A stretch of 64,000 bases of DNA from Amphiura filiformis (Eukaryota > Echinodermata > Ophiuroidea > Amphilepidida > Amphiuridae): contig NC_092644.1 of assembly GCF_039555335.1 (NCBI RefSeq), positions 47,098,428 through 47,162,427 on the forward strand. Direction: 5' to 3'. Below are positions 35,573 through 47,060 of the stretch, in pieces. The notes below the pieces were generated by a model. The model was not told the origin of the DNA. It saw only the letters and a program-made list of their open reading frames with translations, and searched no databases. How positions within the stretch are numbered: the first letter of the stretch is position 1; every line of letters begins with the position of its first letter. Made by a program: the position numbers and the translations under genes.

Positions 35573-37795
35573 CACTGATCCGTCCGTCCATTCGAAGGTA
35601 TTCTCGGTAACCTGGTCATGCAACCCAATCAAATATCCAAACCATTCATCTGAAACACCATCGTGCACAGTGTTCACTGAATATAAGAAATACGTTATTT
35701 TTCAAATTTATAAGCCTTTGAAAAACAATGGTTAAGAAATCAACCAAAAATTAAACATTGGATGTTATAGAAGAAAAATGGAATTTGTTTAACTGTTTCT
35801 GGAATGCATACTGGAGTAAATGAATCTAGTATATTAAAGTTTACTTACACCCAATGAAGTCCTGTTCAAGTTGGTTATGGATACTTGCTAGGTTAGCACC
35901 CATGCTTTCACAATCAGATTGAGCTTGTGCAAAACTAACTCTAGCATTGTGATTGAAGTAGTAGCAGTGATGACCAAATGCAATCCAATTTCCACTACAC
36001 ATACCTGGATGTAATTAATTAATATTAATTAATTAAATAAATGAATACATCTTGGTGGTTTAACTCGCACTTTATATTATACCGTAGTACCAGGACATTT
36101 CATCAATATTTATTCCGCTGCCACTGAGATACATCAGAATAATTTGGCGACCATAGCGCAGCTCCAGAACTATTGGCAAAGATATGGGGATATAAAGGCG
36201 AGTGCCTAAACACTACCCATCAATTCCGTAAGTCCGTAAGTCTCATGGTGGTTATATATACCAGCAACTGCCTTTGCAGGAGCAACCAGGAAGAATTTGT
36301 GTGCGCAAATTGATACAAAAGCAATTATGCCTAACAAGCTGATACCTCTGCTACCAAATGTGTTGCAGTCATCGACAGTATAGTTTATTACCAAAAATAT
36401 TAAAACGAGCTCTGACTTAGCAAATTTTGTGGCTGTTCTATTGAGTCAAATGAATGTGAGATAAGAAAATGTGTCCCTATCAGATGGTGAAGTTGATACC
36501 AGAAAAGAACTATATGTGTATGAATATGATTTGGGTTAGTTACCATAGGCAAAATACCGTTTAATCCTTGATGTATTATATATTAAGTTTAGTCAGTATT
36601 AGAGAAGTGTACTTGTGCAGTAACTTGTCTAGTGCAGTAACTTGTGCAAATGACTGAAAGTTGCAAAGTGAAAGCAAAATGCATTTTCAATTCATTAGTA
36701 ATTTACAAGTATGTGAGCATTTCTCTGAAGAACATGATACGACATTCAGAGTCATTGTGATAAATAGGCCATAAATGGTAGTCATTTTGAAAATCCAGAT
36801 AGCTGTTAATCTCATTGTACCCCTGGCAATCTGGTACCATGTTTTTTGAACTTGTTGGTATTGACAATGTGGGTATTACCACTAAAATGAGGCTTATAGG
36901 ATATTCACAACTCCAGTTATAGTAAAAATGATAAAATGGCAGCCATTTTGAAAATCAAGATTGCTGCCAGTCTGATTGTTCCCTTAGCAAGCTGACCCCA
37001 TGTTTATTGGCCCCAGGTATTGGAAATGTGGGTATTGCCACCACAATTAGCCTCATAGGATATTCGCAACTCAGACTATAGTAAAAATAAATATCAAAAC
37101 GGCGCCCATTTTGAAAACCAGGATGGCTGCCCTCTGCCATACCTCAGTTTTTCTTGGACCTATAACGTATCTAAATAGGTGGGATTTTTTAATCATTAAA
37201 ATTGCACGGCACAATGTATCATACCACAGCCCTTATACTATAAAATAATATTTGTAAGGAATCAGCGATCAGCTCAGTATATTTTTTTAAATTTTAACGG
37301 GAAGAATTGTGCGCATTTAGTGACACCCCACCCCTAAATAGCTCCCCAACTGAGCTAACAGCTAGGAAAATCTTTTATGATTTGCTTTGATTTAATTGTT
37401 GTTGTGCTGGATAAACAATAAAGAATTTCATTTGCTACTTGCTACTTAAAACAAGAAGAAAGAAAATAAAGTCATTAATTGTTACGACTTACCACATGTG
37501 ATATTGTTCTTCAGAGACACAGCTAACATTTCATTGTGACAATGTTTCAATGAAGTTAGCTGGCGAAACGTTTCATTAGTTAACCACATACGAGGTACCA
37601 AGTTTGTGACCTCATTCGTATCAGAGCAGTACTTCTCACTTTTTGTCCATGTTGTGATTTTGATTTTGGGTGCTACCACCCGAGTGCACCAACACAGATC
37701 TTCCTCTTTCAAAGACCACTGCAATGTACCATTCATATATGGATTGGGATACATCTGCAGCAAACACACGTGACACTCGGTCATCAACGTCAAAG
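35573..37795 (-). CDS. C-type lectin-domain protein, partial gene (copy 2)
   Basis: Exons on the minus strand: A 37795-37493, B 36004-35849, C 35676-35573. Exon A begins after a pyrimidine-rich acceptor (TTTTATAG) and encodes about 100 residues of a Cys/Trp-bearing ectodomain (TECHVCLLQ, EEDLCWCTRVV, HCHNEMLAVSLKNNITCG) that I do not recognise. An alternative start at 37820 (MPNLPCFIALTL) would give a signal-peptide-like leader. Exons B and C encode the first two thirds of a C-type lectin domain: WIAFGHHCYYF, AQAQSDC, ANLASIHNQ, FGYLIGLHDQ, FEWTDGS. A and B are phase 1-1 exons, as usual for shuffled extracellular modules. C-type lectins bind sugars or proteins outside the cell, but the binding loop and final cysteines are not in view. 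Exon A differs from copy 1 by Phe for Val (NETFRQL). Confidence 0.8.
36776..37127. repeat. Tandem repeat, duplicate of 31437-31790
   Basis: Same two-unit repeat in the second copy of the tandem duplication, again between lectin exons A and B. Confidence 0.75.
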
Positions 37796-38404
37796 CTATA
37801 AAACATGGTAAATTGGGCAAAAGGAAACATATTGATTTAACTATCTATCAAAATATAAGACAATTAATTTAATGGACGCTAAATTTAATTTCAGGATGCT
37901 CAATCGGTCTTCCGGCGGGCGAGCGGAAGGAGGGGGGAGGTCGAAAGAGATCATTAGACGATTTTGAAGCCCAAAATCACGTTTTTTCGTAGCCCTATAG
38001 ACGAATCCAACGAGCCAAGTCATGGTCACGATTTGGTCGGCCATAACGGGTCCTCGCATGCACCAAACTGGTGTAGTGACTGCCCATTTGGGTGGATTAA
38101 AGCCGCTTAAAATTTGATGTTAGATTCTTTTGTGTTGTACACTATCATTATTCTTTTGTCTACGTGTAACACAGGTGATAGAATGCAGTTAAAAATATCC
38201 TCCAAGGCCGCATCATTTCACATTTTAGGTGAAATGGAGCCGACGGGGACCCAACCTGGCAGCCATTGAGGTGTAGAAATGCGTGAAATTAGATTCGTCT
38301 GCACTATGGCCTCCAATTTAACCCGAGAACCACGACGCCCGAAATCCTGAGCAGAGTGATTCTCGGATGATATTGGTTTTGGAGGTCATGGAGCTATTTA
38401 TTAA
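37796..38404. other. Upstream of lectin exon A, no further exon found
   Basis: I looked on the minus strand for a leader exon ending in phase 1 and found none that convinces. The frame at 38059-37841 has no domain and no donor. Confidence 0.4.
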
Positions 38405-39679
38405 CTGTCGTTTTATCTCTTCTGTTTCGGGAGCTCTATTGTTCAGTAACGAAAACGTAAGGGATTAAGTTAGATGGTGTGTAATTTGACTTCATTGTTA
38501 CGTTTGGGGCATCATGCTTCTCATTTTAAGAGGTAATAATAGGTGCTGTCAATCACACTTATGTCTGTCAATGAAGGTTGGATAAGTCAATAATATGCAA
38601 CACTGGTGCTTCAGTGAGCAATCTTACTCATGTCTCTCATTTAACTAGGCAGGATAGGCCTACATCATGTCCGAACGCAAATTTGATATCATTCTGGTCT
38701 ATATTATTGTGACATTTAAAAAAGGACCCCTGCCTCATCTCCCCTCGCTTTCTTCTCTTACTTGTCTGTCTGTCTCCTGGTCTGTCTCGCCCCCTCCCCA
38801 ACTCTCACCTGTGTCATCTTTTGAATTATGTGGATATCTGAATTATATTGGATGTTGTATTTCCTTTACCCTTCTCCGCCTCTCACTGTTTTAGCAGGAG
38901 GCGTATGATAAATTTGGAAAAAATAAACTAAACGGAATAAACTCCTCCCTGCTCTACTCGTCCTACTCTCTTCTCTCGATCTCCTCTTCTCTCGATCTCC
39001 TCTCCTCTCCTCTCCTCTCCTCTCCTCCACCCGAACATCTCCTCATCTCATCATCCCCACTCTCTCATTTCCCCTGACAAATAATACATTTAAAATAGAT
39101 TTGAGTCTGGCAATTTTGCCTGAAGCAACAATCAGATTGCCAATTCCAATGAAAGAAATGCATTTAGTTTCACTTCAACGCACTTCTCTGGTGTTGCATA
39201 TTATCATCTTTTAAGGTGTATTTGGGACGAAAATAATTCCCCGTTTCATCTCTACATAATCATATGACCGATTTTTGCGCGATTGCACGAACAAGTATAC
39301 GTAATTCTTGGCAACACTGATTACCAGTGATTAATGTATATTTCTACGCTGGGCTATTTTCACGAGCTACTCCCGCCTAGGCTGAAGTACCTATACACCC
39401 AACGCAAGTCAATTGAAGCCGTACAATTTATCGCGAATTTACGACCGTAAAATTTAAACATTTCTTTTGTCTAGATTAGCATCAACCCTCTCATCTCCCA
39501 TTTTTCATGTCAGAAATTAACAGAACTCCTGAAACCGAAATAGAAGTTATCTTCGTTCAACTTTTCTGTAGGCAACAAAAGACTAGAATAAAAGGATTGT
39601 TCACACGTACCATGCTAACACTTCAAAATAACAATGAGATCCGAAACCGAAAACTGAAACCGAAAAGATAAAACGACGG
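38405..39679. mobile_element. TIR element, GGTCGTTTTATC family, copy 2
   Basis: Ends GTCGTTTTATCTCTTCTGTT (38407) and AACCGAAAAGATAAAACGAC (ending 39677) are inverse. 39345-39677 matches 1930-2370 in reverse. A CT-rich tract (38940-39060) corresponds to the GA tract of copy 1. Shorter than copy 1 by about 1.3 kb. No coding content. Confidence 0.55.
38940..39060. repeat. Pyrimidine-rich tract with (CTCTC)n
   Basis: Runs of CTCCTCTCCTCTCCTCTCC. Low complexity inside the TIR element. Confidence 0.85.
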
Positions 39680-39899
39680 TAAGGCTATTTCTTTCGCTCG
39701 CTACGTGTGAAAAGGCCTACTATAAAATAGGTAAAATAAGCCAGTTCGCAATTCCAGAATCATGATGCATTATGGGTAATATTTGCCGATTTTTTTGGAG
39801 ATAAACACGAGGAGGCTGCAGTGCATTTGCAATGGCGGCGAACATTGCACTTCCTTCAAAAACACATTTTTCTAAAACATTTTTATTCATTCCTACATA

Positions 39900-40896
39900 C
39901 AGGGTGTTCCAAAAAAAGAGGCTCCCCATTGCGCCCTCTTTTTCTCCTATTTCTGAAACGTTTATCAAATATATTTTGGTATGTAAAGAAACCTTGAGTC
40001 GTTAGCTTTAATAAACTAAAACAATTATATCCATCGGCTCACAACTTTTGAAGGTATTCTTTTAAAGAAATGTACCCGTTTTTCACTCTGTCCACGGAGA
40101 AGGTTTTACTACTTCAAAGATTGAATAGGAGTACACATACCATGCATGAATATCAAACATTCCTCAATGATAACTTTATAAAATAACTTTTTATATGGAA
40201 TGGGCTTTATGGGCAATGGATTTTGTTAATAGTGTCATTAATTTGTGGGTAAATTGGATGCCGAATGGGACTTCTTTTGCTTTACTTGCAATTACTTTTC
40301 TTGATTATTTATGCCTTTTTGTTTTATTATGTTTCTTACTTTCTTACTTTGTAGTGTCTTGCTTTTTTTATTTACAACATAAGTCATTTCTCTTTTTAGG
40401 ATAAAAGGTAGCCCTAAAAGGCTGTTTGGTTTGTCTTTGATTCTTCTGAAGTGAGTTTACTGTGCTGCTCTGCCCTCTGGTTGACTTCTTGGCGAATCCA
40501 GGTTTCAGCCTTGGTCCCCATTACATCAATAATGCGTTGCGTACCATCATTGTGCGCCGGATACTTGCGAATGCATTCAGTAATACGTTTGAGAAGATCT
40601 TGGATTTTGCCACAAAGGAAAACAATCAAGTGGTGTGAGGTCTGGTGATCGTGCAGGCCACTCCACAGCATGAGCCATCCCAACCACTCTGTTTGCTATC
40701 CGTGGACAGAGTGAAAAAGGGTACTTTTATTCAAAGGGCGTATCTTCAAAGGTTGTGAGCCGATTGAAATAATTGTTTTGGTTTATTAAAGCTAACGATT
40801 AAAGGTTTCTTTACATACCAAAATATATTTAATAAACTTTTCATAAATAGGAGAAAAAGAGGGCGCAATGAGGGGCCTTTTTTTTGGGACACCCTG
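39900..40896 (-). mobile_element. 997-bp mariner-type element with about 205-bp TIRs
   Basis: CAGGGTGTTCCAAAAAAAGA opens at 39900 and the inverse, GGGACACCCTG, closes at 40896. TA lies on both sides (39898-39899, 40897-40898). The arms run through CGCCCTCTTTTTCTCC, CATACCAAAATATAT, TTGTGAGCCGAT and TTTTTCACTCTGTCCACGG, about 205 bases each. The interior holds the end of a transposase on the minus strand (40440-40690). Confidence 0.88.
40440..40690 (-). pseudogene. Mariner-like transposase C-terminal remnant
   Basis: In one minus-strand frame the segment reads VEWPARSPDLTPLDCF, the motif around the last catalytic acid of mariner-type DDE/D transposases (WPARSPDLTPLD followed by FLWG). After a frame change it continues KIQDLLKRITECIRKYP and TWIRQEVNQRAEQ. 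The N-terminal two thirds are missing. It is the element's own enzyme, inactive. Confidence 0.75.
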
Positions 40897-42012
40897 TATG
40901 TTAATATTTCTTGTGAAATACAAATACACACAGATTTCCTGTGAAGACCAAACTGTCAGCGAAATTCCAGTACAAAACGTTTTTATGGAAACGTCAAAGT
41001 TCACCCCCATTGAAAATGTACAGTAGCCTCGTCGTGTTTACTTCTAAAATAAAATTACCATAGGGTAACCGCATATCCACGTCAAAAATCAAGTATTATC
41101 GCTACTACTTTTGCAGGTCTCAATATATGATAAGGTCAAGATAATATTGGTCAGTTCAACAAACTTTTAATAAGAGAAATGCATGTTTGTAAACACTGGT
41201 CATATTATCTGGCTTGTTTGACATTTCAACAAACGTAAAATGTTTCAAAGTACAGTATTGATATTGTAATTATTGTTACAGTAATTATCTGGATGAAACG
41301 ATCAAACAGTAGAGGTACAGCAGTGGACGCCGTTCACCAGTATTTCTAAAAGGCTGCTAGAATAAGAAACAATTTAATGCTGATTACCTTTTTAAAATAG
41401 CCGAGGGTTTTCAATGAAATATTTTTGTGTAAAAACTGAAGCATCATAATGTATAAAAAATATTAACTGTACATCATATATGACGATTCGTGATACCCAC
41501 ATTTTATTTCAATTTTATATACGCCAAAATATTTTCTGAATTTAGTGGAAATTAACACTGAATTGATGGTTAAAATTTTATGTAATTTTTATGTAGGTCC
41601 CAACTAAAGATTACTATTTCGTCTTTATCATGTTCATGGGAATCTAATCTTTTAATATCTGAAAGACACTTTGGGGACCTACGTGGACTTCTACTATAAA
41701 TTGCAAAAATCCAGACCGTGTATACACGAAAAATGGTAGGCTCCATATACTGACCCACATGTATATAGGAGTAGCACGTGGCCCGGCGAGTCAAAATCGA
41801 TATAATGCATTGTGCATGTATGGGAGGCCCATTTATTGTCGGATTTCTGTATGTAGAACACGCAGTTATCAACAATTGAGCGCTATTAATACACATTAAT
41901 GTTTCTAAGCAAATAAAATATGGTACGTTTTCTGTCTTTGCTTGTCACTTGGTAAGCCTATGTTGAAGTTGCGATTATATGTTCAAAAAAGTTTCAACAT
42001 GGATACCAATAA

Positions 42013-42098
42013 GTTAGGTGGCCGAGCGGTCTAAGGCGCTAGGCTCATTCAGAATTCACGATAGCGGTGCGGCGTGAGTTCGAGCCCCACCTCTGCCG
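42013..42098 (+). other. tRNA-Leu/Ser-like sequence, probably SINE or pseudogene
   Basis: GGCCGAGCGGTCTAAGGCGC resembles the D arm of type II tRNAs, and GAGTTCGAGCCCCAC resembles a T arm. The acceptor strands do not pair and the T stem has an A-C mismatch, so it is not a functional tRNA. Confidence 0.45.
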
Positions 42099-42784
42099 AA
42101 TTAAATTTCCTGTTTGAAAAAAATCATATTTAATATGTTAGGGAAATGTGGCTGGGAGAATTTATGTATGACGAAGAGTGGTGTGCTGTAGAGGGTTCTA
42201 ATTTAGAATGTATATCTTTCACACCATCTGCGCTAAACTAAACTCATTGGTTGCAGAGGTTGTAGGTTGATGTTTGAAAGAGATGTCATGTCATACCACG
42301 TCTAGTACCAGCAATCCATCAGAGTGCTGAGGAAGTGAGCTTGGATAAGTCACGAAAATTACACGTAAGTGTGAATTCAATTTGCTTGTGTGAATCGGAC
42401 AATATTATAGACAGGCGGCGGATGACATGATCGAGCCGGCAACTTGTGAAACCGCCCGGCCGTATGGCATTTTCCAATATACTCGGTTAGTTTTGTGGGG
42501 TTCATTATCGAACCCCAACGGTTTTAGCTTGTATTTATATTATTTATCAACATAGGCATATTTGTTTGTGATATTTCAAGCGTTTTAAAATTTAAAAATA
42601 ATCCCATTCAATTACACGGTTGACGATGAAAATTTACTGAATTTAGAGAATGCAATGCGGCCACCAACTGATTATAGATGTCATTTCTGTTTGTCGCCCG
42701 CTCTTGTTCCATCTCTCTCGGACCCGATGTACAATTTTTCTGTAAAAGTTTTATCTTTGTATGATCTTTTTTATAATTGTTTTT

Positions 42785-42836
42785 AGTTTGTTAAGCGCAT
42801 TGAGACCCTCTGGGTTAAGGGCGCTATATAAGAGCC

Positions 42837-42896
<60 letters not shown>

Positions 42897-42898
42897 AC
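42785..42898 (+). mobile_element. 3' tail of a non-LTR element with (ATT)n
   Basis: AAGCGCATTGAGACCCTCTG, GGGCGCTATATAAGAG and a pure ATT run of about 18 units have the form of a CR1/RTE-type 3' end. No RT remains upstream. Confidence 0.6.
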
Positions 42899-42941
42899 TA
42901 GTAAACTGAAAATATTGCCCAAGTTTATGCATGTTATTATA

Positions 42942-42975
42942 CAGACACTAGCCAAAAGTATTGAAACATCGCTGA
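42942..42975. mobile_element. Solo Tc1-like terminus
   Basis: TA followed by CAGACACTAGCCAAAAGTAT, a Tc1-type opening. No partner found. Confidence 0.35.
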
Positions 42976-43042
42976 TAAAAAGAAGAATTCGGCATACTGT
43001 AAATTGAACATTCATTGAATATCTTGTTGATTTCACATTACG

Positions 43043-45044
43043 TATTATATAGATACTAGGCGGTTACCCGTATTTGGCGGTTCTCGGCTGTCGCGATTAC
43101 CTGGCTGATGCTGACTGTACTCACCAAGTTTCATGCCCATACGACATTTTTACTAATTTGACCTCAGATGACCCTGGGTGACCCCGGATGACCCCAAAAT
43201 GACCGTCCAAACATTTGACTCTAAAAGTTGACTGTACCCACCAAGTTCCATGCCCATATAACAGTTTTTACTAATTTGACCTCAGATGACCCCTGGATGA
43301 CCTCGGGTGATCTTGGCCCACTAACCGAAGCAAACTTGTTCTGTCTGAGGTCCAGATGCACCCACCCACCAAGTTTGAGGAACGTGTGACCCCTAGTCTC
43401 CGAGAAAATAGGCGGAAAACAGTTTTTACTAATTTGACCTCAGATGACCCTGGGTGACCTTGACCCACTAACCAATACAAACTTGTTCCGTCTTAGGTCA
43501 AGATCCACCTACCCACCAAGTTGCATGCCCATATGACAGTTTTTACTAATTTGACCCCTAGATGACCTCTGGTGACCTTGACCCACTAACCAATACAAAC
43601 TTGTTCTGTCCCGGGTCAAGACGCACCCACCCGTCAAGTTTGAGGAACGTGCGACCCCCAGTTTCTGAGAAAAACAGTTTTTACTAATTTGACCCTGGAT
43701 GACATTGGGTGACCTTGACCCACTAACCAATACAAACTTGTTCTGTATGGGGTCAAGCTGCACCCACCCACCAAGTTTGAGGAACGTGCGACCCCTAGTC
43801 TCCGAGAAAATAGGCGGACAGGCACACAGACAGATACACACACAGATAGACAGACAGACAGATAGACGATGCGTATTATTATATAGATAGGCGGTTACCC
43901 GTATTTGGCGGTTCTCGGCTGTCGCGATTTCCTGGCTGATGGTGACTGTACCCACCAAGTTTTATGCCCATAGGACAGTTTTTACTAATTTGACCTCAGA
44001 TGACCCCTTGTGACCTCGAAATGACCTTCCAAAATTTGACTCTAAAAATGTTGACTGTACCCACCACGTTTCATGCCCATACAACAGTTTTTAGTAATTT
44101 GACCTTGGATGACCCCAAAATGACCGTCAAAAAAGTTGACTCTAAAGGTGACTGTACCCACCAAGTTTCATGCCCATACGATAGTTTTTACTAATTTGAC
44201 CTTATATGACCCCTGGATGACCTCGGGTGATCCGAAACAAACTTGTTCTGTCTGAGGTCCAGATGCACCCACCCACCAAGTTTGAGGAACGTGCGACCCC
44301 TAGTCTCTGAGAAAATAGGCGGAAAACATTTTTTACTAATTTGACCTCAGATGACCCCTGGGTGACCCCGGATGACCCCAAAATGACCGTCCAAAATTTG
44401 ACTCTAAAAGTTGACTGTACCCATCAAGTTTCATGCCCATACGACAGTTTTTACTAATTTGACCTTATATGACCACTGGATGACCTCGGGTGATCTTGGC
44501 CCACTTACCGAAACAAACTTGTTCTGTCTGAGGTCCAGATGCACCCACCCACCAAGTTTGAGGAACGTGCGACCCCTAGTCTCTGAGAAAATAGGCGGAA
44601 AACAGTTTTTACTAATTTGACCTCAGATGACCCCTGGGTGACCTTGACCCACTTGTTAGGTCAAGATGCACCTACCCACCAAGTTGCATACCCATATGAC
44701 AGTTCTTACTAATCTGACCCCTAGATGACCTCTGGTGACCTTGACCTACTAACCAGTACAAACTTGTTCCGTCTTAGGTCAAGATGCACCTACCCACCAA
44801 GATGCATGCCCATATGACAGTTTTTACTAATTTGACCCCTAGATGACCTCTGGTGACCTTGACCTACTAACCAGTACAAACTTGTTCCGTCTGGGGTCAA
44901 GCTGCACCCACCCACCAAGTCTGAGGAACGTGCGACCCCTAGTCTCCGAGAAAATAGGCGGACAGACAGACAGACAGACAGACAGACAGAGGCACAGAGT
45001 CACAGAAGCACAGAGTCACAGACTACCAGTATTATTATATAGAT
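43043..45044. repeat. Tandem satellite-like element, two long units
   Basis: Two head-to-tail units (43043-43888 and 43889-45044) each start TATTATATAGAT..AGGCGGTTACCCGTATTTGG and end in (GACA)n plus ATTATTATATAGAT. Each is built from sub-repeats: TGACTGTACCCACCAAGTTT, CATGCCCATACGACAG, TTTTTACTAATTTGACCTC, GATGACCCTGGGTGACC and GAGGAACGTGCGACCCCTAG. All frames across it are repeat artefacts. Confidence 0.9.
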
Positions 45045-45889
45045 TAGTCCGTTTGAATGCAGAGGGGAACAAACTTTGAAAAGTAGGCCTACACAAAGTG
45101 TCCAGATTACTTCACAATGTCGCCAAATGGTTTAATTAGTTTCTACAAGGTATCTGAGAAATAGTGGTGGGAGAATGATTCATGGATGTGTCGGGTCAGA
45201 AAAGATGGTCGGATGAAAGAAAGGTCCTTCAAGGTCTGGGGACTCAGAAGAAAGGAAGGTCCCGTGGTTACTACATAGGACACTAGATAACCTTGAATCA
45301 CACCAAACATATGGTCTTGTCTGTTCATTTGTTTAAATATCCTTTATGGAGAAACCACGTGACCTTATTATTGCAAATGAAATTCTTGAGTCCCCAGCCC
45401 TTGCAAGACGTCGGCAATCTTAGTCTTGATTCAAGCCCGTATCCACCCGGGGCCACACACTGTATATAAAGATAATCAGACTCTCCTAGGAAATGTAATA
45501 ATTAGCATTAAAACCAAGTTGTTTTTACGCATTTTAAAAACACTTTGGCCCGGTGGCGAAAGCCGCTGTGGCGTTCAGCCTGTTATATCATCATCGTTTA
45601 TTTTCATCTAAAAGCCCCCACGGTCACATGATCATCACCCCGAGAAATATCAACACTGTTACATTTGAATTTTACTACCAATGGTTTTAATATATTATTT
45701 AACCTAATTTTGACATTCAATAAATAAATCATAGGCCTTAGTGTACCAATATTTACTCTATAAAAGCCTATTCATCATTTTTGATAAAAGAACTTGCATT
45801 AGCATGCTTAGGAAGCCCTGTTGTTATGACAACAAATGTGTTGATACTGAGACGAACTCGTCTCAGGTTGATAGTATATTGCATTATTA
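45045..45889. other. Unannotated region
   Basis: No supported gene, repeat or inverted end. Confidence 0.4.
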
Positions 45890-46429
45890 CTTTATCACTC
45901 TGAACGCTTGTCAACCGATATCTATTGTTGTACAAGGCTCACTCAGTCATTTAATAATACAAACGATCGAATTTGGTGTTGAAATGAGCAAAATATTGAG
46001 GTACACCTTTTCAATGCCAAATGAAAAACATTAATGTTCATCAGTAAATGTCAGGAGAAAACTATAATGCTTGATACTGTTTTTTTTTTCAAATCCTAGT
46101 GTTAAACTAGGCGTGAAATTCAGTCATTTAGTGAAAGATTTTCGATTTTGATAGGCTTCAACTCAGTCCGCGAGCTTTTATTTGGATCAACCTTTTAGCT
46201 TTTCAAATCAATATAGTTCGTTAAAGAAGGATTTTTCCCAACTTTCTAACGCACATCACCGTGAGCGATATATCATAGTTTTGTCAGAATTTCCATTTTG
46301 ATTTCAACATTTTTTACTGCCGGCTGAAATTTTTTTTAAATCAACGCGTAAAATCTGAGGCTAGTACTAGCATTGTAAATCGATATCCCTGGGTGCCGTA
46401 AGAAGATTATGCAAAACTACTATGGCTAC

Positions 46430-46625
46430 AGTGTTGTTTTATCAAGCAAACTGTTTGGAACTCACTTCCAAATAACCTTCGTAACATCCCCAGACTTTCG
46501 TTATTTTAACAGCAGCTTAAAACCCATCTCTGTAAATTGATTGTTTTTATGTTTGCTTGTCATTTTCGTGTTTTTGTGGGTGAGGGACAGTGTCGACGCC
46601 CTATACGATAAATATAAATTTAATA
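46430..46625 (+). pseudogene. Non-LTR C-terminal tail
   Basis: The frame reads WNSLPNNLRNIPRLSLF, stop, QQLKTHLCKLI, the closing segment of CR1/L2-like polyproteins (LWNSLP..IR ... FK..LKTHLF). It is followed by a GTGTCGACGCCCTATA-type 3' end. Confidence 0.7.
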
Positions 46626-47060
46626 CTCCGTTGGTGAGCGACGGGCGAGTGGTATTTCACCGAACGCAAGAAAAGGAGTTCTATCTGATTGGCTAGCAAT
46701 CGATCGCTTAGATTGCTCAGTAGTGAACTACAAACTCAAAATGGAGCAATGTATTCAATTCGATTGAAATCGATATTCTATTATTGACGTAGATAAAGAG
46801 AGTGATAGTGTGTCAATTGTATTTATAGATAGAGCACCTGGATTTTACATGCATTCCTTTATATAATTAATTTCTCAAACAGTTGAATATATCGAAATTT
46901 TAACTGTGGATTTCAAAATCGTTACATCAAAATGGCAGTAAAACATATCCACAGCAAAATACCGGTCTTCACTAATTAGTGCATTTAATTTCCAGTTAGT
47001 GTATCAAAAATAAAACCTGTGATTTACCTGACAACAAATAAAATTTTCTTGCAATAGAAA

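Larger units (their letters stand above)
32377..37716. repeat. Tandem duplication, copy 2
   Basis: Second copy (5340 bases). It ends at GAC 37714-37716 inside the lectin 5' exon and continues into unique sequence that completes that exon. It contains, at an offset of about 5338-5349, every element described for copy 1. Confidence 0.95.
40897..42941. other. Mostly unannotated; tRNA-like scrap and non-LTR tail
   Basis: Two weak items stand out and are listed separately (42013-42098, 42785-42898). The rest shows no gene, no inverted ends and no repeat that I recognise. Confidence 0.4.

Noticed and set aside
42013..42098. Functional tRNA-Leu or tRNA-Ser gene
   Set aside because: Acceptor strands do not pair and the T stem has a mismatch; kept only as a tRNA-like sequence.
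43509..43958. 149-residue minus-strand frame with Cys-rich patch
   Set aside because: Made of satellite sub-repeats and the (GACA)n tract.
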